Source of the DNA: an uncultured Eubacteriales bacterium
Lineage (GTDB): Bacteria; Bacillota; Clostridia; Oscillospirales; Oscillospiraceae
Reading direction: 5' to 3'
Length of the DNA stretch: 64,000 nucleotides
NCBI GenBank assembly: GCA_900546615.1
Contig: URDJ01000003.1
Location: 32,396-96,395 of the forward strand
The translations under genes and the position numbers were made by a program. The stretch's first letter is position 1, and each line of letters starts with the position of its first letter. Of this stretch, positions 25,301 through 32,663 are shown piece by piece. The notes below the pieces were generated by a model, which worked only from the letters and a program-made list of their open reading frames with translations, was not told the origin of the DNA and did no database searches.

Positions 25301-27341
25301 GCATATGCACAGTTGCAGCTGCTGCCATGACGAGCACGAGCACCATCACGACGAGTGCTGCGGACATGAGCACGGACATCATCACGCTGACGCCTGCGGC
25401 TGCGGGCACCATCACGAACACCACCATGAGCACGAGCACTGCCACGGCGACTCCTGCGGCTGCGGGCACGAGCATGTGCACCACGGCGAGGGCGGGCTGA
25501 AGAAGGCGGTCATAAGGCTCGCGCTGGCGGCGGCGCTCTTTGCCGTCTCGTATCTGATACCCGAGGGGCTTTACAGGCGGCTGTTCCTGTTTCTGCCCTA
25601 TCTCGTCGCGGGCTATGACGTGCTCTGGTCGGCCCTGCGCGGCATACTCCGCGGACACGTGTTCGACGAGAATTTCCTGATGGCGGCGGCCACGGTGGGC
25701 GCCGTGGCGCTGGGCGACATGTTTGAGGCCATTGCGGTCATGGTGTTCTACCAGCTTGGCGCGCTCTTTGAGGAATATGCCGTGGGCCGCAGCCGCGGGA
25801 GCATCGCGGCGCTCATGGACCTGCGGCCCGACCGCGCGGAGCTGGAGCGGGACGGCGCGGTCGTCCCGGTCGACCCGGACGAGGTTGAGCCGGGCAGCGT
25901 CATAGTCGTGCGCCCCGGCGAGAGGGTGCCGATAGACGGCGTCGTGATCGAGGGCGAGTCCACGCTGGACACCTCGGCGCTGACGGGCGAGAGCCTGCCC
26001 CGCTCCTGCGCGGCGGGGGACGAGGTCTCAAGCGGCTGCGTCAGCCTGACGGGCCTTTTGAGGATACGCACGACTAAGCCCTTCGGCGAGAGCGCGGTCT
26101 CGCGGATACTGAAGCTGGCCGAGGAATCCTCTGCCCGCAAGTCGCGCTCGGAGCGTTTCATCACGCGCTTTGCGCGGGTGTATACGCCGGTGGTGTGCGC
26201 CGCGGCGCTGCTGCTGGCCGTGCTGCCTCCCGCAGTGCGGCTCCTGCAGGGCATGGAGCCGGGCTGGGGCACATATATCGAGAGCGCGCTGACCTTCCTC
26301 GTCATCAGCTGCCCCTGCGCGCTGGTCATCTCAGTGCCGCTGGGCTTTTTCGGCGGCATGGGCGGGGCGTCCACGAGGGGCGTGCTGTTCAAGGGCTCGA
26401 CGGGCATAGAGGCGCTGGCGGGCGCGCGCTGCGTGGTCTTCGACAAGACGGGCACGCTGACCCGGGGCGAGTTCGAGGTCAGGGGCACGAGGCCGGAGGC
26501 CGGCGTCTCGGGCGACAGGCTGCTCGAGCTTGCGGCGCTGGCCGAGAGCTGGTCGAACCATCCGATAAGCCGCAGTCTGGTCGAGGCCGCCGGTTCGCCG
26601 GACGCGCAGGCGAGGGTGACAGACGCGCGCGAGGAACAGGGCGGCGGCGTGACCGCCGTGGTGGACGGCCTCTCGGTCGCGGCCGGGAACCGGCGCTTCA
26701 TGCGCAAGCTCGGCATAGACTGCAAGGACCCGGAGGACGCCGGCACGGTTGTGCACGTCGCGGCGGAGGGGGCATATATGGGCTGCATACTGCTCTCGGA
26801 CGCCCCGAAGTCAAGCGCGAGAGCGGCCATAGCAGAGGTCGAGGCGCTGGGCGCGAAGGTCGTCATGCTCACGGGAGACTCCGAGCAGGCGGCAGCGCTC
26901 GCGGCAGACGAGCTGGGCATAAGCGATTACCGCGCGGCGCTGCTGCCCGAGGGCAAGGTCGAGCAGTTGGAAGCGCTGATAGCCGGGACAAACGGCCGCG
27001 TGGCCTTCGTCGGCGACGGCGTAAACGACGCGCCGGTGCTCTCAAGGGCGGACGTGGGCGTTGCCATGGGCGCGCTCGGCTCCGACGCTGCGATAGAGGC
27101 GGCGGACGTGGTCATCATGGACGATGACCCCATAAAGCTGCCCCTGGCCATCCGGCTGTCGAAGCGCTGCATGGGCATAGTCCGGGCGAACATCGTGTTC
27201 GCCATAGCGGTAAAAATGGCCTTCCTGCTGCTCGGGGCCCTGGGCATTGTGGGCATGTCGCTGGCCATATTTGCCGATGTCGGCGTCATGGTGCTGGCTG
27301 TCATGAACTCCATGCGCACCCTTAAAGTAAACGCTTCGTAA
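25287..27341 (+). CDS. cadA: Heavy-metal-exporting P1B-type ATPase with a His/Cys-rich N-terminus
   Basis: A 684-residue P-type ATPase that should pump zinc, cadmium or lead out of the cell. Seen: TGES in the actuator domain, the CPC motif in ISCPCALVIS (near residue 341), the phosphorylation site DKTGTLT (near 386), the HP dipeptide in SNHPISRS and GDGVNDAPVL (near 576). Instead of a standard CXXC heavy-metal domain it has a 66-residue head with about 25 His and 10 Cys (HHH, GCGHHH repeats). About eight membrane helices. The overlap with the sensor gene implies one mRNA. Confidence 0.95.
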   Translation: MSTSEHMHSCSCCHDEHEHHHDECCGHEHGHHHADACGCGHHHEHHHEHEHCHGDSCGCGHEHVHHGEGGLKKAVIRLALAAALFAVSYLIPEGLYRRLFLFLPYLVAGYDVLWSALRGILRGHVFDENFLMAAATVGAVALGDMFEAIAVMVFYQLGALFEEYAVGRSRGSIAALMDLRPDRAELERDGAVVPVDPDEVEPGSVIVVRPGERVPIDGVVIEGESTLDTSALTGESLPRSCAAGDEVSSGCVSLTGLLRIRTTKPFGESAVSRILKLAEESSARKSRSERFITRFARVYTPVVCAAALLLAVLPPAVRLLQGMEPGWGTYIESALTFLVISCPCALVISVPLGFFGGMGGASTRGVLFKGSTGIEALAGARCVVFDKTGTLTRGEFEVRGTRPEAGVSGDRLLELAALAESWSNHPISRSLVEAAGSPDAQARVTDAREEQGGGVTAVVDGLSVAAGNRRFMRKLGIDCKDPEDAGTVVHVAAEGAYMGCILLSDAPKSSARAAIAEVEALGAKVVMLTGDSEQAAALAADELGISDYRAALLPEGKVEQLEALIAGTNGRVAFVGDGVNDAPVLSRADVGVAMGALGSDAAIEAADVVIMDDDPIKLPLAIRLSKRCMGIVRANIVFAIAVKMAFLLLGALGIVGMSLAIFADVGVMVLAVMNSMRTLKVNAS

Positions 27342-27353
27342 CCGAAACTTTGT

Positions 27354-27382
27354 TTGACTTTGCTCGTCTTATGGCTGATAAT
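27354..27382 (+). promoter_or_regulatory. Promoter of the anchored proline/threonine-linker protein
   Basis: TTGACT (27354-27359) and GATAAT (27377-27382) with a 17-base spacer, 19 bases before the start codon at 27402. No operator is obvious. Confidence 0.55.
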
Positions 27383-27401
27383 AGGCGAGAGGTGATAAAC
27401 T

Positions 27402-28079
27402 ATGGCAGCAAACAATAAGAAAAGTCCGGCCGGCGCCATACTGGCGCTGCTGATACTTGTAATAATCGTGGTCGCGCTCATCTTCATCCTCCGCGGCGGC
27501 GGGGACGAGAGCGACACGCAGACGACCCCGCCGGCAACAGGCGAAGTCGTGAACACGCCAGGCGGAGACGAAGGGCAGGACGGCCAGGTATCCCCCACCG
27601 ACAGCGTCGAAGAAACGAATATTCCGACCACCTCCCCCACCGAGACCGCTCAGCCGACACTCGAGCCGACTCCGAGCCCCACTCCTAGCCCGACGCCCAC
27701 TCCGGCGCCCGCGGCGGCGAGCGGCAGCTTCAAGAGTGACACGGGCACGGGCCTGAACATCGTGGCGGACTGGACGCTGACGCCGAACGGCGACGGTACC
27801 TCGACGCTGACGCTGAAGCTCTCGGCTGAGTCCTACAGCCTGTACACGGTGGATTCCTGGCACGCGGCGAAGCTGGAGCTCGGCGGCAGCAGCTGGGAGT
27901 TTGACACCAAGGCGATCGAGTACGACGGTCCGGGCCTCGGCACCAACGAGCTGGGCACCCTGACGGCGACCATCAGCAGCTCGGCCGTGCCCGCGACGGC
28001 GACGCTGACCTGGAACTTCCAGGGCAGTTACGGCGGCACCGAGCTTCCCAAAATCGTGGCCACCGGGACCATCGGCTGA
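27402..28079 (+). CDS. Membrane-anchored protein with Pro/Thr linker, unknown function
   Basis: A 225-residue protein: one N-terminal membrane helix (about 10-30, GAILALLILVIIVVALIFIL), a charged/Thr-Pro linker ending in repeated TPSPTPSPTPTPAPAAASG, then an outside domain of about 110 residues (LNIVADWTLTPNGDGTSTLTLKLSAESYSLYTVDSWHAAKLELGGSSWEFDTKAIEYDG) that looks like an Ig-like beta sandwich. It has its own promoter and terminator, so it stands alone. I do not recognise the family; a surface-binding role is only a guess from the layout. Confidence 0.75.
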   Translation: MAANNKKSPAGAILALLILVIIVVALIFILRGGGDESDTQTTPPATGEVVNTPGGDEGQDGQVSPTDSVEETNIPTTSPTETAQPTLEPTPSPTPSPTPTPAPAAASGSFKSDTGTGLNIVADWTLTPNGDGTSTLTLKLSAESYSLYTVDSWHAAKLELGGSSWEFDTKAIEYDGPGLGTNELGTLTATISSSAVPATATLTWNFQGSYGGTELPKIVATGTIG

Positions 28080-28092
28080 ATACTGCAATAAG

Positions 28093-28131
28093 ATACCGCC
28101 CTGTCCTTTTTCGGACGGGGCGGTATTGTTT
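28093..28131 (+). terminator. Terminator of the anchored protein
   Basis: ATACCGCCCTGTCC (28093-28106) pairs with GGACGGGGCGGTAT (28113-28126; one G-U pair), followed by TGTTTTTT. It also sits at the end of the convergent Crp/Fnr gene and may serve both. Confidence 0.88.
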
Positions 28132-28143
28132 TTTACTTTCTCA

Positions 28144-28800
28144 TCAGCCCGCAACTGTCTCGAGTCCCCGGGCGTTTTCTATTTTTATCGTGCCTCGCGA
28201 CACGCTCACCAGCTTCTCCGACTGGAAATATCTGAGCATCCGCGTCACTACCTCCCGCGCCGTGCCCAGATGCGCCGCTATGCGCTCATGCGTGATATTC
28301 AGCTCGTCGCCGCCCTCAAGCGCGGACTCCTCCAGCAGAAACGCCGCGAGCCGCCTGTCGAAGCTGTGCCAAAGGATCTGCTCCACCAGCCACATGACTT
28401 CGGAGAAACGCGAGGCCATCAGCTCGTTCGTGTAGTTAGAGAGCGCGGCAGACTCCTCCATAACGCCTCGGTAGACGTCCGGCGCTATGACCATCAGTTC
28501 CGTGTCCCGCTCGGCCTCGATATTCATGTCGAATTGCAGGCTCTTTACCATGCACGAGGCCGAAAACAGGCAGATATCCCGCTCGAACAGCCGGTAGAGC
28601 GTTATCTCCCTGCCCGCCTCGGACAGCATGTAGGCCCTGAGTCTGCCAGAACAGACAGCAAGCAGGCCCACGCAATCCGTACTGGCGCCGTGCACCATGT
28701 CACCGGCCCTCAGTCTCCTGCGTGTGGCGGCCGACTCAAGCCTTCTCCGCTGCTCCGGCGTCAGCCTGTCCCAGACCGGGAAAAACTCAGAAAGCTCCAA
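28144..28800 (-). CDS. Crp/Fnr-family transcriptional regulator
   Basis: A 218-residue regulator with an N-terminal cyclic-nucleotide-like jelly roll (residues about 20-125) and a C-terminal winged HTH (HERIAAHLGTAREVVTRMLRYFQSEKLVSVSRGTIKIENARGLE). There is no N-terminal cysteine cluster as in oxygen-sensing Fnr, so the signal is not oxygen through a 4Fe-4S cluster of that kind. TTG start at 28800 is set by AAGGAGGACATAC. It is 11 bases after the surface-protein gene and is probably the third gene of that operon. Its target is unknown, perhaps the operon itself. Confidence 0.9.
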   Translation of the reverse strand: MELSEFFPVWDRLTPEQRRRLESAATRRRLRAGDMVHGASTDCVGLLAVCSGRLRAYMLSEAGREITLYRLFERDICLFSASCMVKSLQFDMNIEAERDTELMVIAPDVYRGVMEESAALSNYTNELMASRFSEVMWLVEQILWHSFDRRLAAFLLEESALEGGDELNITHERIAAHLGTAREVVTRMLRYFQSEKLVSVSRGTIKIENARGLETVAG

Positions 28801-28811
28801 GTATGTCCTCC

Positions 28812-31800
28812 TTACTTCGCCCCAACCTTCTTTTTCTTTGACTTCGACCTGCTGATGCTGCCTATCGTTATTATCAGCACCAGAACGACCGCTGCCGCGC
28901 CTATTATTATGACCCGCGTCATATCCGCCGGGCGCTCGACCGAGAAAAGCTCGAAGCTGCTGCTGCCCACGTCGAAGCAGAGATAGTTGCCAAGCACCTC
29001 ATACTCCTTCTCCTGCCAGATCCCGCCGTCCTCTCGGACATAGAGCGCAATAACCGAGGTGGAGCGCTCCTTCTCAGGCGCCAGATAGCGCACCCTGTAG
29101 ACGGGGTCCTCGTCGGCGCTGCCCGTGACCGTCACGCTCAGTTCCTCGAGGGACTTCGTGCCCCTTGTGAGCGTCGGGGCATCCTCAGGGGTCTGACCGC
29201 TCGATATGACGCTCGCCTCCACGCTGGCGTCCGGCTTGAAGCTGCCCTCGACCAGCACGATCGCCTGCACTCCGCCGTCCCTGCCCTCGGCGCTCGCCAC
29301 CGAGGTGTCCAGCGGCGTGTACACCGCCTCCAGCGTCCGGCTGAAGGTCAGTTTAGTGAGGTCCAGCTCCGGCCATGCGCCGGTATAGCCCTCTTTCTCC
29401 GGCACCTCCGGTACCTCAGAGGCGTCGATACTGTCGCCATATTCAAAGTGTATCGTCTTTATCGCTACCCCGTCGGCCATGAACACCAGCTTGAGGTCCA
29501 AAAACTCCCCGGGCACGTCCTCGAGCGCCTTGAGCGAGGCAAAGGGCACGCGCTCCGCGCCGCCGGTGTAGCTGATGCCGTCTATGCCGTGCAGCGTCTC
29601 GCTCACGAACAGGTTCCCCGTGGCCTCGCCGTCCTCATTGAGCGCGCCCGCGATGCCGCCGAGGCACTCGTCCCCGGCCTCTATCTCCACGAGGCTGCGG
29701 CAGTCATAGAGCTTCGTACCTAGTCCCGCCACGCCGCCTATCCAGTCGTCGCCCGAGAGCGGGCACATCGCCCAGCAGGCCCTTATCGTCGAGGCGCTGC
29801 TGCCCGCGACGCCGCCGACGTAGTCGCCGCTCTCGCTCGTTACCGCGCCGTAGTTCTCGCAGTTTTGCGTCACCCCCAGCTCCATGAGCCCGACCACACC
29901 GCCGGCGCAGTTGTCCTTGGCCTTGACGCTGCCGTTATTCTCGCACTCGCGCAGGATGCAGCGGCTGTTGAAGGCGCGCGAGATCGTGCTCGAGCCGGTG
30001 AGGTCGCTCTCCGGGTCGAAGTCGAACTCTATGGCCATTGCGCCCGCGATGCCGCCGATGTTCACGTCGCCGTAGACCGAGCCGGTGTTGCCACAGCCTG
30101 CGATGTTGCCGTCCGTGGCCGAGCCCGCCTCCTCCGACACGTCCGTGAACACGTCGCCTATGTTCGGCGAGGCCGCGGCCTTGATGGCCTCCACCAGCAT
30201 GAGCATGACCACCGAGAACTGGTCGTTCACCTTCCGCAGGTCGCTCACCAGCACAGTGGCGGAGTTGCCGACCTCGGTATTGAGCGCCGTTAGCGCATCG
30301 GATATGTTCTTCATATTCCCGCAGAGGGAATCCACCCTCTGGCTGTATTCGCTGCCCAGGCCCTGGAACTGTACGTCGGGCAGGCCGTTCAAGTAGCTGA
30401 GCACCTCGCGGACGCCCGCGACGGCGTTGGTTATGCTGTTCGAGGCCGCCTGCAGGCTCTGCATGGCGTAGCCCAGATGCTCGTTGAGCCTGACCGCCGC
30501 CTCGGCGACGTAGGGGGCCGTGGTGCCCGCTATCGTGTTCGCCGCGCCGATGACGTCCGTCACGGTACCGCCTGCCGAGGTCAGGCTGCCCGAGAGAGCG
30601 TTCAGCGCGTCAAGCACGGCCTGTATCTTCGCTTCACTTGGGTTGGGGTCATTCAGCAGGTCGTTCAGCGCCGACATGAGCGCCTGAGACTGGGCCGTGG
30701 CGCTGTCGATGGCGGTGCCGAGCCTGTCGCCCGCCGCGCCTATGGTGTCCGCCGCGTCGGTGACGGTGCTCCAGTCCGAGCCGCGCTTGAAGGTCGCCGT
30801 GACATCCGCCGTGCCCGCCGGCATGGTGAAGCTGTACTGCGTCCCGAGGTCGTCGAGCCGTGTGAGCGTCGGCGAAGTGCCGTCCGAGGCCGTGACGTAG
30901 AGGCCCGAAAGCTCGTAGCCGCGCTCCGTGCTTATGCTCAGGGTGACCGGCGTGCCCGGCGTCGGTGCATAGCTGCTCGCCGTCATCGTGCCGCCCGCGC
31001 CCGTGCTGATGCGGACGGTATTGCCCGTATCCTCAAAGTATGTCGCCGCTGGCACGAAGCTCACGCGCACGACGGTGTTCTTCGCCCGCGCGTTCACAGG
31101 GTCGTTCACGGGGTCGCCGGAGAGCGTGGGCATGGTGAAGAGGACGGTGTTCGTAGCATCGTCGTATATGTAGCCCACGGCATATCCGTCGGCGTCCACT
31201 ATCTCTATATTCCCGACCATGTAGCCGGTGTTCGGCCTGAGCGTCACCGTGACCTCGCTGCCCGCGGCGGGGTTCGAGGTGCTGAGTGTCGCCGTACCGC
31301 CGGTGCCCGTCGTGACGCTCAGGAGCCGGTGGTCGGTCTCGTCATAGGTGCTGCCCTGCATCTGGCCGATGACGGCGAGGTCATTGTTCGCCTCGCCAAG
31401 CCAGCCCACGGCGTCTGAAATGTAGCTACCCGCAGCCTCCACGTCGCCGAGGATGCCGGGGGCGCTGTCTGAGACGTAGTCGATGCGGCTGAGTATCTCG
31501 TTGAGGGAAGCCACGGTGCTGTCGACGAAGTCCACGGTCTCGCCTGCTATGTACGCGAGGTCGTCCGAGGCGCTGCCCATGTAGCCGGAGACGGCGTTCA
31601 GGCGGTCCGTTATATTCGACGAGCTGTCGCCCGCGTTCATGAGCGCCACATCCAGCAGGTCGTGGAGCTTCGTCAGCTCCGTGGAGAGGTTCTCAGCTGA
31701 TGCCGCCGAGAGGTCGAGTGTGAGGTAGGGCTCCATTTGGCCCACGATGCCGCCGACCTCCTTGCGGCCGAGGACGCTGCCGCTGTTCGTGCAGCTCTCG

Positions 31801-32663
31801 ACATAGCCGGACTGTCTGCCCACGATGCCGCCTATGTTGTAACCCATGTGCTCATACCCCACCGTGCCCCTGTTCATGCAGGCGCTGATAATGCCCGAGG
31901 AAAAGCCTGCGATGCCGCCGGTGTCGGTATAGTCGTTTATAAGCTCGGTGGTGGAATCTATGCTCGTGACGTTCGTGACGCTCAGGCCGCTTATGTCGGT
32001 CGAGACCTCCTGGCTCGTGGTGTTCACCGCCGCGGAGTTCACGCAGCGGACTATGGAACCGAGGTTCTGTCCCGCCACGCCGCCGGTATAGTGCTGGCCC
32101 GTGACCGTGCCGCTCATCCGGCAGTTTTCTATGACACCGGTCTTTTCGTTCGCGCCGACGAGGCCGCCCGTTGAGGTCAGGGCCTCCACCGTGCCGGTGA
32201 AGGAGCAGTCCCTGATGGTGCCCGCGTTGTTGCCCGCGATGCCTCCCGCGTACTGCGCCGAGCCGCCCGGCTTCACCTCGCCGGAGACGTTCAGCTCCTT
32301 TACCACCGCGCCCTCCTGCACATAGCGGAAAAAGCCCGTGTGCGAGCGGTTCGCCGTGAGGCTCAGGCCCGATATCGTGTGACCGCCGCCCTCGAACACC
32401 CCGCCGAAGGTCGGGATGGACTCGAAGTCCGAGCCCGTGAGATCGAGGTCCGTCTGAAGATAGACCGTGACGTTCTTCGAGTAGCTGTCCACGGCGCAGC
32501 TGTCCGCGAGGGCCATGAGGTCCTCGAGCGTATTTATATAGTAGCTGACACCCGGCGTCTCCGTCTCCCCGGCCTCGTCCGCCAGGACGGAGATGGAGAT
32601 GGTGAGAAGCCCCAGCACCAGCATCACACAAAGCAGCAGCGCGACGATCCTTTTAAACACCAA
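28812..32663 (-). CDS. Large GLUG-like repeat surface protein with coiled-coil centre
   Basis: A 1283-residue exported protein. Signal peptide MVFKRIVALLLCVMLVLGLLTISISVLA, then an N-terminal beta-helix region with GLUG-type units (GGIAGNNAGTIRDCSF, GGLVGANEKTGVIENCRM, GGVAGQNLGSIVRC), a central long helical part (LNAVSGYMGSASDDLAYIAGETVDFV, later STVTDAADTIGAAGDRLGTAIDSATAQSQALMSAL) with Ig-like inserts, more GLUG units (GGIAGAMA, GGVVGLMELGVTQNCENYGAV) and a C-terminal membrane helix with a lysine tail (VIIIGAAAVVLVLIITIGSISRSKSKKKKVG). No LPXTG motif. Its start overlaps the RND gene by 11 bases. Probably a surface partner of that exporter; function unknown. Confidence 0.78.
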   Translation of the reverse strand: MVFKRIVALLLCVMLVLGLLTISISVLADEAGETETPGVSYYINTLEDLMALADSCAVDSYSKNVTVYLQTDLDLTGSDFESIPTFGGVFEGGGHTISGLSLTANRSHTGFFRYVQEGAVVKELNVSGEVKPGGSAQYAGGIAGNNAGTIRDCSFTGTVEALTSTGGLVGANEKTGVIENCRMSGTVTGQHYTGGVAGQNLGSIVRCVNSAAVNTTSQEVSTDISGLSVTNVTSIDSTTELINDYTDTGGIAGFSSGIISACMNRGTVGYEHMGYNIGGIVGRQSGYVESCTNSGSVLGRKEVGGIVGQMEPYLTLDLSAASAENLSTELTKLHDLLDVALMNAGDSSSNITDRLNAVSGYMGSASDDLAYIAGETVDFVDSTVASLNEILSRIDYVSDSAPGILGDVEAAGSYISDAVGWLGEANNDLAVIGQMQGSTYDETDHRLLSVTTGTGGTATLSTSNPAAGSEVTVTLRPNTGYMVGNIEIVDADGYAVGYIYDDATNTVLFTMPTLSGDPVNDPVNARAKNTVVRVSFVPAATYFEDTGNTVRISTGAGGTMTASSYAPTPGTPVTLSISTERGYELSGLYVTASDGTSPTLTRLDDLGTQYSFTMPAGTADVTATFKRGSDWSTVTDAADTIGAAGDRLGTAIDSATAQSQALMSALNDLLNDPNPSEAKIQAVLDALNALSGSLTSAGGTVTDVIGAANTIAGTTAPYVAEAAVRLNEHLGYAMQSLQAASNSITNAVAGVREVLSYLNGLPDVQFQGLGSEYSQRVDSLCGNMKNISDALTALNTEVGNSATVLVSDLRKVNDQFSVVMLMLVEAIKAAASPNIGDVFTDVSEEAGSATDGNIAGCGNTGSVYGDVNIGGIAGAMAIEFDFDPESDLTGSSTISRAFNSRCILRECENNGSVKAKDNCAGGVVGLMELGVTQNCENYGAVTSESGDYVGGVAGSSASTIRACWAMCPLSGDDWIGGVAGLGTKLYDCRSLVEIEAGDECLGGIAGALNEDGEATGNLFVSETLHGIDGISYTGGAERVPFASLKALEDVPGEFLDLKLVFMADGVAIKTIHFEYGDSIDASEVPEVPEKEGYTGAWPELDLTKLTFSRTLEAVYTPLDTSVASAEGRDGGVQAIVLVEGSFKPDASVEASVISSGQTPEDAPTLTRGTKSLEELSVTVTGSADEDPVYRVRYLAPEKERSTSVIALYVREDGGIWQEKEYEVLGNYLCFDVGSSSFELFSVERPADMTRVIIIGAAAVVLVLIITIGSISRSKSKKKKVGAK

